From Bacteroidota bacterium (GTDB lineage Bacteria > Bacteroidota > JABWAT01), in the NCBI GenBank assembly GCA_023151185.1, contig JAKLJL010000001.1:496001-560000 (forward strand): DNA of 64,000 bases. The letters run 5' to 3'. Positions 27,495-35,035 of this stretch are shown here, one piece after another. The position numbers and the translations under genes are program-made. The stretch's first letter is position 1. Each line of letters opens with the position of its first letter. The notes under the pieces were generated by a model. The model saw only the letters and a program-made list of their open reading frames with translations, made no database searches and was not told the DNA's origin.

Positions 27495-28862
27495 ATGCTG
27501 AAGCTGTTTTTTTCTTTTCTTTTGCTGGGATTTCTTTTTGCATCCGGTGTTCAGGCGAATGCAAAATCCGGTAAAAAGGGAAGTCCGGCTCCGGTAAAAT
27601 TAAGTTCCTACCGGATCGACGATTATTACCCCGACAGTGTCCGGTACCAGATGCTGTCTGATCTGCTTTCAAAGACCCTGAAACAAAAAATTTACCGCCG
27701 TACCCGATTCGGAATTCACATTTCGGATGAATTCGGAAACCCGGTATTTGAACATCATGCCTCAGACAGACTTAAGCCTGCCTCGACCCTTAAAATCATT
27801 TCTACGGCAGTAGCCCTGGAGAAACTCGGGCCGGAATTCCGGTACAAAACCCTGATTTCTACCGACGGAGAGATTGAAAACGGTATTCTGGACGGGAACC
27901 TGATTGTTCATGGGACCGGCGATCCCATCCTTTCCGGATTTTTTGACGGCGAGGTGATTACTCTCACCCAATCCTGGGCTGATCAGATTGAAGCCCTGGG
28001 AATCCGGGAAATTACCGGCGATGTCTTTCTGGATAATTCCTGGTTTGCCGACGGGACCGGTCATGAAAATACCCGGGTGACAACTGTTGCTATGTTCGAT
28101 AAGGCAGCCAAAAGCCAGCTCACCCAAACCGTTATCAATAAAAAAGGCAAGGCGGTCAAGAAAAAAATCAGACTCAGAAAGCGGTCATCCCGGAAATTGG
28201 TTTCTGTTTCCATGAATCAGTACATGGCCAATCAGTTTACGCAGGCGCTTTATTCACGCGGTCTTATTGCAGCTCAGCAGGCAGAGGCGGGGTTCGATCA
28301 GCCGGGTGAGGTTCATTTTACCCCGCTGGTCATTCATGAGTCTGAGCCATTGAAGGAAATTATTGCCCGGACCAATAAAAAAAGTGATAATTTTTATGCT
28401 GACCAACTGGTCAGAACTCTGGGGCACGAGTTTCTGGGCGAAGGAACACTTGAAGCAGGAATCCGGGTCATTCAGGGATTTTTACGGATACGGCTGGATA
28501 TCCCGGAGAGCAAATATAAAATGGCAGATGGTTCGGGTTTAAGCCATGACAATCAGGTGCAACCTGAAGTTCTGACTAAAATTCTTACCTACATGGCTAC
28601 CGGGACTCCGAACCGGGATATCTTCTACAACTCCCTTTCCATCCCGACAGTAGACGGAACCCTTGCCAACCGGATTCACCACCCCCTGGCAGAAAACATG
28701 CGGGGGAAGACCGGCTCAATTACAGGTGTTGTCAGTCTGACCGGCTATATTACCAGCCAGTCGGGTAAAAATCTGGTTTTCAGCATGATGTGCAATGGCG
28801 GCAGCCCCCGCAGGTTGAAATCTCTCGAAGATGAAATCTGCAAACTTCTGCTGAATCTCTGA
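27495..28862 (+). CDS. dacB: D-alanyl-D-alanine carboxypeptidase/endopeptidase, PBP4 type (S13)
   Basis: 455 residues with an N-terminal signal peptide (LFFSFLLLGFLFASGVQA, about 4-21). It trims or opens peptidoglycan cross-links in the periplasm. The three penicillin-binding motifs are in order: Ser97-Thr-Leu-Lys100, Ser297-Asp-Asn299 and Lys405-Thr-Gly407. The spacing between the first two accommodates the inserted domains of the S13 family (for example GNLIVHGTGDPILSG). The adenine/thymine-rich 27,350-27,450 region upstream holds an AACCTG / CAGGTT inverted repeat (27419-27424 with 27446-27451). Confidence 0.93.
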   Translation: MLKLFFSFLLLGFLFASGVQANAKSGKKGSPAPVKLSSYRIDDYYPDSVRYQMLSDLLSKTLKQKIYRRTRFGIHISDEFGNPVFEHHASDRLKPASTLKIISTAVALEKLGPEFRYKTLISTDGEIENGILDGNLIVHGTGDPILSGFFDGEVITLTQSWADQIEALGIREITGDVFLDNSWFADGTGHENTRVTTVAMFDKAAKSQLTQTVINKKGKAVKKKIRLRKRSSRKLVSVSMNQYMANQFTQALYSRGLIAAQQAEAGFDQPGEVHFTPLVIHESEPLKEIIARTNKKSDNFYADQLVRTLGHEFLGEGTLEAGIRVIQGFLRIRLDIPESKYKMADGSGLSHDNQVQPEVLTKILTYMATGTPNRDIFYNSLSIPTVDGTLANRIHHPLAENMRGKTGSITGVVSLTGYITSQSGKNLVFSMMCNGGSPRRLKSLEDEICKLLLNL

Positions 28863-28878
28863 CCCCAAATCTTCCTGT

Positions 28879-29688
28879 CTACCTGATTTCCTCCAGATCC
28901 TCCTGCCTGAGCGGTTCAGCGTCATGATATTCAAAAAAACGGGTGTACTTCCGAACTGCTATCCGTCCGGTGCGGAGATCCACGATCTTCGAAAAACTTT
29001 TTCCCCTGCGGCTCTTTTCGAATTTCAAAATCTGGCGGCCCGATTGACTTTCCTGAATACTGAAGACTACAGAATCATTCCGTTCAGACCAACCGGTCGT
29101 TACAAAAACCGGTGAGACGTATTTTAATGAATCCGGGCTGATATCCAGAAAAAGCATGGGGCCCGGCCCGGGAAACCCGCCTTTTAGGTAATGATTCCAG
29201 TTTGAAAGCAGTCGGGTATCGGTCAGAAACGTATCCGGAAGTTCAATTTTAGCCTCATCCCCAAATTCTTCAAGGATTTTATTTCTGTACCTGAGCAACC
29301 CGGGCTGAAAAGAACTGTAAAGTCCGTTACTCAGCGAAGTATCATTCCCGGTCCACCTTGAGGTGTCTTTCCGGAAAATTTCGAAGTGACTCCAGATCAG
29401 GCGGCCTGAGGTGTCAGTGACCAGTCTGAATCCGGAAGACCAGGCTGTATCCGTTTTGGATTTACTCCTTATTTCAAAATAATCGAATTGGCCAGCCCGA
29501 TAAACCTGATGCAGTTCACTGCCGGCTGAATCCTGAGCCTGATCGAAAATCTGATACTCTGATTCCTGCACCAGAATCAATTGCGGGAGTTTAAAAGATT
29601 TGGGTACGCCGACCATTTTTAAATTCCACATGATGATAAAGGCGATACCCAGAAGAATCAGAAAGGAAATCCGGATGATATAGTTCAT
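28879..29688 (-). CDS. Unknown protein with N-terminal membrane anchor
   Basis: 269 residues. One hydrophobic segment at about 4-22 (IIRISFLILLGIAFIIMW) could be an uncleaved signal anchor or a signal peptide; the rest is soluble, beta-rich and probably exported. No cysteine pattern or catalytic motif was recognised, and I cannot place it in a family. It converges on dacB with a 16-base gap and is divergent from the ilv leader. A 10-bp-arm inverted repeat stands 17 bases before its start codon. Confidence 0.6.
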   Translation of the reverse strand: MNYIIRISFLILLGIAFIIMWNLKMVGVPKSFKLPQLILVQESEYQIFDQAQDSAGSELHQVYRAGQFDYFEIRSKSKTDTAWSSGFRLVTDTSGRLIWSHFEIFRKDTSRWTGNDTSLSNGLYSSFQPGLLRYRNKILEEFGDEAKIELPDTFLTDTRLLSNWNHYLKGGFPGPGPMLFLDISPDSLKYVSPVFVTTGWSERNDSVVFSIQESQSGRQILKFEKSRRGKSFSKIVDLRTGRIAVRKYTRFFEYHDAEPLRQEDLEEIR

Positions 29689-29704
29689 TTTAGTCCATTT
29701 GCAC

Positions 29705-29739
29705 TTACTTCAGGGAAGCAAAGGTAATTCCTGAAGTAA
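29705..29739. repeat. Inverted repeat, possible operator or leader hairpin
   Basis: TTACTTCAGG (29705-29714) and CCTGAAGTAA (29730-29739) are perfect 10-base arms around a 15-base spacer. It lies 17 bases upstream of the minus-strand gene's ATG, so it may fold in that gene's mRNA leader or bind a regulator. Confidence 0.55.
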
Positions 29740-29798
29740 AGGAATGCCATCAAACGCCCTTTTGATTTTGCACGCAGGCTTTCGGCTTTAAAAATAAA

Positions 29799-29861
29799 TG
29801 TTCCGGAAGAATGTCATTTTGGTGGATATTAATTTTTAAGGTTTGGGTGTTCCGGAAGAAT
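29799..29861. repeat. Direct repeat pair, possible regulator sites
   Basis: TGTTCCGGAAGAAT occurs at 29799-29812 and 29848-29861, 49 bases apart start to start. Each copy contains the palindrome TTCCGGAA. They lie about 100-160 bases upstream of the ilv -35 box. Confidence 0.45.
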
Positions 29862-29958
29862 ATGTTGTTAAAGCTGAAAAAACAGAATAATCTTCCATTT
29901 CTGTTTGGTTTGGTACACTCATTTGGCAGGAAATGACTTAAAAATTAAAGAACAGCTA

Positions 29959-29987
29959 TTGACATACTGCCAAACCTTCCGTATACT
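29959..29987 (+). promoter_or_regulatory. Near-consensus sigma70 promoter of the ilv-leu operon
   Basis: TTGACA (29959-29964), 17-base spacer, TATACT (29982-29987). Transcription would start near 29994, about 45 bases before the leader-peptide ATG. Confidence 0.75.
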
Positions 29988-30038
29988 TGCTGAAGGAATT
30001 AAAAAAATCACGACTTCTTCCTTAATTTCTAAAATAAA

Positions 30039-30182
30039 ATGACCAAAGTGCTGACATATCCGGTTTCAATAGTTACAGACAGGGCACCTGGTCGTCTTTT
30101 GTCCGTTTCTTTAACCCTACCGAACCTTCTGCTTCTTGTGGGCCTTACCGTTCTTCTTCTTGGTATTATTACCGTGAACTAA
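30039..30182 (+). CDS. ilv-type leader peptide (47 residues)
   Basis: An ATG-to-TAA frame of 48 codons begins about 45 bases after the predicted transcription start. Its composition is extreme: 13 Leu, 7 Val and 3 Ile in 47 residues. In residues 30-46, 13 of 17 are Leu, Val or Ile (LLLLVGLTVLLLGIITV), and Thr fills two more. It sits directly upstream of ilvB, whose products are these amino acids, and is followed by competing hairpins. This matches the logic of the enterobacterial ilv leaders, where ribosome stalling at scarce codons sets downstream transcription. There is no obvious Shine-Dalgarno; AAAATAAA precedes the ATG. A small membrane peptide is the main alternative. Confidence 0.7.
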   Translation: MTKVLTYPVSIVTDRAPGRLLSVSLTLPNLLLLVGLTVLLLGIITVN

Positions 30183-30511
30183 GAACATAATGGTCAGCCT
30201 GAAGATCTAACTCCCAAAAAACAAAAACCCAGGCTGACCAGCCTGAAGAATCAGCCGGAACGGCAGACCCAGATTTCATATTTGAACTGAGGTAATGTAG
30301 TGGCTGTTTATTATCAATACTCACCGCAATGGTCAGAGCCGGAATCCAGTGCATTCCGTGACAACCCGGGTAAAATGCCAGGTGCTGACTGCTGCCGGTT
30401 AAGGCATCACCCATCAAACCCTCTTTCCGTCCCGAAGTTTACCCATCCCGAATCTTTCAGTTTGTTACCAACCTGTCCGTTTCCCGGACCCAAAATCGTA
30501 TGGAGACAATT
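30183..30511 (+). other. Untranslated ilv leader between leader peptide and ilvB
   Basis: About 330 bases with no credible gene. Competing stems occupy 30191-30245. Smaller hairpins are at 30340-30358 (CGGAAT / ATTCCG) and 30475-30489 (GTCCG / CGGAC). TGGTCAG at 30330-30336 could also pair with CTGACCA at 30234-30240. I found no GC stem followed by a T-tract, so a classic intrinsic attenuator is not evident. Confidence 0.5.
30191..30245 (+). promoter_or_regulatory. Mutually exclusive attenuator-like stems
   Basis: TGGTCAGCCTG (30191-30201) pairs perfectly over 11 bases with CAGGCTGACCA (30230-30240). The same CAGGCT (30230-30235) can instead pair with AGCCTG (30240-30245) in a tight GACC-loop hairpin. 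Both cannot form at once. The 5' arm begins 9 bases after the leader-peptide stop, so a ribosome at the stop codon would mask it, while one stalled earlier would not. Confidence 0.55.
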
Positions 30512-32239
30512 ATGAGTCAGACCGGAAAAGAATTAAACGGTGCAGAAATTTTTCTGGAATCCCTCCGAAAAGAAGGAGTGGATACCATCTTTGGCTATCC
30601 GGGTGGGGCTGTGCTCGGAATTTATGATAAACTGTATGACTGTGATTTTATCCATCACATCCTGGTCCGGCATGAGCAGGGGGCAGCCCACATGGCAGAG
30701 GGATATGCCAAGGCAACCGGCAAGGTTGGGGTTGTGCTGGTCACTTCAGGTCCTGGTGCAACGAATACCGTTACCGGGATCGCCGACGCCTACATGGATT
30801 CAATTCCTCTGGTAGTTTTTACCGGTCAGGTGCCCTCAAAATTAATCGGTAATGATGCCTTTCAGGAAGCGGATATTGTCGGGATTACCCGTCCGATCAC
30901 CAAACATAATTTTCTGGTCAAGGATGTTGAAGAGCTTGCTTCCACCATTAAAAAGGCATTTTTCATTGCGTCTACCGGACGGCCCGGTCCTGTTCTCATT
31001 GATATGCCCAAAGATATGCTGGCAAAAACAACCCGGTTTGTTTACCCCGACCAGGTCGATATCAAAGGGTATAAACCCACCATCAGTGGTCACTCCCAGC
31101 AAATTAAAAAGGCAGCAGCAGCCTTCCGGAAAGCTAAAAGACCCCTTCTGTACGTTGGCGGCGGCGTCGTTATGGCCGGTGCACACCGTGAACTGGGGTT
31201 ACTGGCTCAGGAAGCAGGAATCCCGGTGACGATGACCCTTCAGGGGTTAGGTGCCTTCCCGATGACAGATCCACTTTCATTGGGAATGCTTGGTATGCAC
31301 GGAACCTTCTGGGCCAACATGGCAACCGAAAACTGTGACCTTCTGGTTTCACTGGGTGCCCGGTTCGATGACCGGGTGACAGGAAATACAGAGACCTTTG
31401 CCCGGAATGCCTATAAAATTCAGGTTGATATTGACCCGACGGCTATCGACAAAAACGTTCGGGTCGATCTGCCGATTGTCGGTGATCTGAAATCCGTTCT
31501 CGCTGATCTGCTGACCGAACTTTCAGAAAAACCGGTTCAGTCTGACTACTCGGACTGGTGGACCATGATTCAGCAGTGGAAGGATGCCTGCCCGCTGGAG
31601 TATGACAACCACGATGGAAAACTCAGAGCCCAGTTTGTGCTTCAAAAAATATCAGAAAAGGTTAAAGGCCAGGCTGTTGTGGTCACTGACGTGGGCCAAC
31701 ATCAGATGTGGGCAACCCAGTGGATACAGTTTGACCACCCCCGGTCGCACATTACCTCAGGCGGACTCGGAACCATGGGATTTTCGGTTCCCGCTGCAAT
31801 CGGAGCTGCTTTTGCCGTAACGGACCGGCCGGTAATTTCGATTTCGGGAGATGGCGGATTTCAAATGAATATGCAGGAACTGATCACCGCCGCACACCAC
31901 AAACTTCCGGTCAAGTTTATCATCCTGAATAACAGTTTTCTGGGAATGGTCCGCCAGTGGCAGGGACTTTTTTACAAGGAAAAATTCAGCTTTACAGACC
32001 TGTCAGCCTCAAACCCGGACTTTGTGAAAGTGGCTGAAGCTTTCGGGTGCAAGGGATTGTCGACAGACTCACCGGATGAGGTTGATGCCCTTCTGGATGC
32101 CGTTCTTGCTTATAATGAGGGTCCGGTTCTTGCCGAATTTAAGGTGGTGAAGGAGGAAATGGTTTTCCCGATGGTGCCTTCAGGCGGCTCGATGCGGGAT
32201 ATTATGGTAAAACGTCTTGACCCGAACCGTCTGGTCTAA
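30512..32239 (+). CDS. ilvB: Acetolactate synthase, catalytic subunit
   Basis: 575 residues from the ATG at 30512; ATG 30500 is in frame, but GGAGA lies just ahead of 30512. A ThDP enzyme joining two pyruvates to acetolactate, or pyruvate with 2-oxobutanoate. It has the catalytic Glu in HEQGAAHMAEGYA (about residue 51), the FAD/central domain (LGMLGMHGTFWAN, GARFDDRVTG), and the ThDP-Mg motif SGDGGFQMNMQEL...NNSFLGMVRQWQ in the C-terminal domain. It is the first structural gene after the leader; ilvN follows after 26 bases. Confidence 0.97.
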   Translation: MSQTGKELNGAEIFLESLRKEGVDTIFGYPGGAVLGIYDKLYDCDFIHHILVRHEQGAAHMAEGYAKATGKVGVVLVTSGPGATNTVTGIADAYMDSIPLVVFTGQVPSKLIGNDAFQEADIVGITRPITKHNFLVKDVEELASTIKKAFFIASTGRPGPVLIDMPKDMLAKTTRFVYPDQVDIKGYKPTISGHSQQIKKAAAAFRKAKRPLLYVGGGVVMAGAHRELGLLAQEAGIPVTMTLQGLGAFPMTDPLSLGMLGMHGTFWANMATENCDLLVSLGARFDDRVTGNTETFARNAYKIQVDIDPTAIDKNVRVDLPIVGDLKSVLADLLTELSEKPVQSDYSDWWTMIQQWKDACPLEYDNHDGKLRAQFVLQKISEKVKGQAVVVTDVGQHQMWATQWIQFDHPRSHITSGGLGTMGFSVPAAIGAAFAVTDRPVISISGDGGFQMNMQELITAAHHKLPVKFIILNNSFLGMVRQWQGLFYKEKFSFTDLSASNPDFVKVAEAFGCKGLSTDSPDEVDALLDAVLAYNEGPVLAEFKVVKEEMVFPMVPSGGSMRDIMVKRLDPNRLV

Positions 32240-32265
32240 TTAATTACAGAAGCAGGAAAACCGTT

Positions 32266-32778
32266 ATGAAAAAAATTATATCCGTTCTGGTTGAAAATAA
32301 ATTCGGAGCCCTGAACCGGGTTGCAACAATGTTCAGCGGCCGGGGATTCAATATCCATTCTATCTCAATTGGTGTCACAGAAGATCCTGAAGTCTCACGG
32401 ATGACGATTGTGACATCCGGCGAAGCCAACATTCTGGATCAGATTATCAAACAACTGAACCGCCTGATTGACACGATTAAAGTGGTTGACCTCTCGGCAG
32501 AAAACCATGTCGCCAGAGAACTTGCCATGATTTCTGTCAATTACCAAAAAGGAATCCGGTCTGAAATTATGAACATCGTGGAGGTTTTTCAGGGAAAAGT
32601 GGTGGATATCACGATCAAGTCCATAACCATTGAAGTCACCGGTCCTCCTGATAAAATCGATGCCTTTATCAATATGGTCTCGCCTTACGGAATCAAAGAA
32701 GTGGCCCGTTCAGGACTGGTGGCTCTGAAACGGGAAGAACAGGTTGTCGTCAGGAAAAAAGAAGTTCATATTGCCTGA
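32266..32778 (+). CDS. ilvN: Acetolactate synthase, regulatory subunit
   Basis: 170 residues. The N-terminal ACT domain ([26 protein letters not shown], about 4-29) binds valine and gives feedback inhibition of IlvB; the C-terminal domain continues the ALS small-subunit fold (about 80-160). The length is that of the common IlvN/IlvH type. The coupled pair ilvB-ilvN and then ilvC after 38 bases indicate one operon. Confidence 0.95.
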   Translation: MKKIISVLVENKFGALNRVATMFSGRGFNIHSISIGVTEDPEVSRMTIVTSGEANILDQIIKQLNRLIDTIKVVDLSAENHVARELAMISVNYQKGIRSEIMNIVEVFQGKVVDITIKSITIEVTGPPDKIDAFINMVSPYGIKEVARSGLVALKREEQVVVRKKEVHIA

Positions 32779-32816
32779 TCAAAAAGAAGAATTTAACAAC
32801 AATAAAGGATGAGCAA

Positions 32817-33833
32817 ATGAAAGTGTATTATAGTGATGATGCTTCCCTTGACCTGATTCTCGGGAAAAAAATTGCCGTGATTGGTTTTGGAAGTCAGGGT
32901 CATGCCCATGCCCTGAATTTACATGACAGCGGCGTTGATGTAGCTGTCGGCCTCAGAAAAGAAAGTTCAAGCTGGGCAAAGGCAGAAGCTGCCGGCCTGA
33001 AAGTCAAAACGGTTTCAGATGCTTCTGCCTGGGCGGATATTATTATGATTTTGCTGCCGGATCAAACCCAGAAGTCGGTTTATGACGCAGAAATTGCCCC
33101 CCACCTTACCGCAGGAAAAACCCTTGCATTCGCACATGGTTTTAATATCCACTTTAAAGTAATTGTTCCGCCTGCCAATGTAAACGTCATCATGATTGCA
33201 CCGAAAAGCCCTGGTCATCTGGTTCGCCGGACTTACGTTCAGGGCAACGGTGTTCCCTGTCTCGTTGCGGTTTACCAGAATGCAACCGGTGATGCGCTGA
33301 ATCTTGCACTTGCCTGGGCAAAAGGGATCGGCGGTACTTTCGCCGGTGTCATTGAAACCACATTTAAAGATGAAACTGAAACGGATCTTTTCGGCGAACA
33401 GGCTGTCCTGTGCGGCGGGTCTGCTGAAATTATCAAGGCAGGTTTTGAAACTCTGGTTGAAGCCGGGTATTCGCCGGAACTGGCCTATTTTGAGTGTATG
33501 CATGAACTCAAACTGATTGTGGATCTCTATTACGAAGGCGGATTAAGCCGGATGAACTATTCAGTTTCTGACACTGCCGAATTTGGCGGAATGACCCGCG
33601 GACCCCGCCTGGTAACGGCTGAGACCAAAAAGGAAATGAAGAAAATTCTCGAGGAGATCCAATCCGGACAGTTTGCAAAGGAATTTCTTGCCGAAACCCA
33701 GGGATCCAAGGCAAACTTCGAAAAACTCAGGAAGGAAAACCGGGAGCATCCCATCGAAAAAGTAGGTGCCAAACTCAGAGGGATGATGAGCTTCCTGTTC
33801 AAAAAGGATAAAAGAGAAGAAGTCGGTGTGTAA
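32817..33833 (+). CDS. ilvC: Ketol-acid reductoisomerase
   Basis: 338 residues, class I (short) enzyme. Isomerises and reduces acetolactate or acetohydroxybutyrate with NADPH. The Rossmann motif is [17 protein letters not shown] (about 22-38), and [13 protein letters not shown] and the knotted C-terminal domain with [12 protein letters not shown] (Mg-binding Asp/Glu) and the [13 protein letters not shown] segment are all intact. An intercistronic hairpin (CACCGG 33845-33850 with CCGGTG 33869-33874) separates it from leuB. Confidence 0.97.
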   Translation: MKVYYSDDASLDLILGKKIAVIGFGSQGHAHALNLHDSGVDVAVGLRKESSSWAKAEAAGLKVKTVSDASAWADIIMILLPDQTQKSVYDAEIAPHLTAGKTLAFAHGFNIHFKVIVPPANVNVIMIAPKSPGHLVRRTYVQGNGVPCLVAVYQNATGDALNLALAWAKGIGGTFAGVIETTFKDETETDLFGEQAVLCGGSAEIIKAGFETLVEAGYSPELAYFECMHELKLIVDLYYEGGLSRMNYSVSDTAEFGGMTRGPRLVTAETKKEMKKILEEIQSGQFAKEFLAETQGSKANFEKLRKENREHPIEKVGAKLRGMMSFLFKKDKREEVGV

Positions 33834-33906
33834 TCCCTAAAAATCACCGGTTTCAGGATGGTCTGATGCCGGTGGTTGTCAGATAATATAGCTCAAAGGC
33901 AAAAAG

Positions 33907-35004
33907 ATGAATTTTAAGATTGTTGTTCTGCCCGGAGACGGAATCGGGCCGGAAGTTGTGGAAGCCTCCATCCCGGTGATGACCGAGGTCGGGAAAAAAT
34001 TTGGTGTCAGCTTTGAGTTTGACGTCCGCCTTTTCGGCGGGTGCAGTTATGATCAATCTGGTGAACCGGTTACTGAAGAAACGCTTGCAGCCTGTGCCAA
34101 TGCCGATGCTGTCCTGCTGGGTGCTGTTGGCGGTCCGAAGTGGGAAGCCCTTCCTCATGATAAAAAACCGGAAGCCGGACTTCTGAAACTCAGAAAAGCG
34201 CTTGAATTATATGCCAACATCCGGCCGGCCAGAGTTTATAACGGCCTGGCCGAAGGGTCCACTTTGAAAAAAGAAGTGATTTCGGGGGTCGACCTGATCG
34301 TCGTAAGGGAACTGACCGGAGGGTTGTACTTTGGTCAGCCAAGGGGAATGTCAGCGGACAGAGGCTGGAACACGATGGCTTATACAAGGGAAGAAATTGT
34401 CCGGATTGCCAGGTCAGCTTTTTCCCTCGCTGCCAAACGCCGGAAAACCCTGGTTTCTGTGGATAAAGCCAATGTACTCGAGGTATCCCAATTCTGGCGG
34501 AATGTCGTTATCGAAGTTGCAAAGGACTTCCCGGATGTTAAACTGAGCCATATGTATGTGGATAATGCAGCAATGCAACTGGTCAGAAATCCGGGACAGT
34601 TTGACGTGATGCTGACCGAGAATATGTTTGGGGATATTCTGAGTGACATCGCTTCAATGATTCCCGGAAGTTTGGGCATGCTTCCTTCTGCCTCTCTCGG
34701 CACGAAATATGCCCTTTATGAACCTGTCCATGGATCTGCCCCTGATATTGCAGGTCAGAACAAGGCAAACCCGATTGCGACCATTGCTTCGATTGCAATG
34801 CTGTTCGACAGCAGCCTGGGAATGCACATCGCGGGTGATTATATCCAGAAATCAATCGAAAAAACTCTGGAGCAGGGGTACCGAACCGCCGATATCTATT
34901 CAGAAGGGACCACACTCCTGGGTACCAGGGAAATGGCCGAAAAGATCAGAGAGTCCTTTTTACAGATAGTTGAGGAACAGCCTTACGGGTTTGCCGTAGC
35001 CTGA
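33907..35004 (+). CDS. leuB: 3-Isopropylmalate dehydrogenase
   Basis: 365 residues. Oxidises and decarboxylates 3-isopropylmalate with NAD+ in leucine synthesis. The start KIVVLPGDGIGPEV, the substrate loop LLKLRKALELYANIRPARVY, RELTGGLYFGQPRG, and the metal-binding DNAAMQL...NMFGDILSD and EPVHGSAPDIAGQNKANP are diagnostic. AAAGGCAAAAAG precedes the ATG. Here leuB precedes leuA, leuC and leuD, whereas many organisms place it between or after them. Confidence 0.97.
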   Translation: MNFKIVVLPGDGIGPEVVEASIPVMTEVGKKFGVSFEFDVRLFGGCSYDQSGEPVTEETLAACANADAVLLGAVGGPKWEALPHDKKPEAGLLKLRKALELYANIRPARVYNGLAEGSTLKKEVISGVDLIVVRELTGGLYFGQPRGMSADRGWNTMAYTREEIVRIARSAFSLAAKRRKTLVSVDKANVLEVSQFWRNVVIEVAKDFPDVKLSHMYVDNAAMQLVRNPGQFDVMLTENMFGDILSDIASMIPGSLGMLPSASLGTKYALYEPVHGSAPDIAGQNKANPIATIASIAMLFDSSLGMHIAGDYIQKSIEKTLEQGYRTADIYSEGTTLLGTREMAEKIRESFLQIVEEQPYGFAVA

Positions 35005-35035
35005 TTGAACAAACACAGAAAACAGAAGGTCCGCC

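Larger units (their letters stand above)
29689..30038. other. Divergent control region between the unknown gene and the ilv leader
   Basis: No gene. It contains an inverted repeat at 29705-29739, two copies of a 14-base direct repeat (29799 and 29848) and the ilv promoter at 29959-29987, each listed separately. The rest is AT-rich without evident structure. Confidence 0.6.

Noticed and set aside
30183-30511. T-box riboswitch before ilvB
   Set aside because: The conserved T-box sequence (AGGGTGGNACCGCG type) is absent and the leader-peptide frame gives a simpler explanation.
30300-30515. 71-residue open frame between the leader peptide and ilvB
   Set aside because: Starts from GTG-like context, has a proline/cysteine-rich nonsense-like composition and ends over the ilvB start; better explained as leader RNA.
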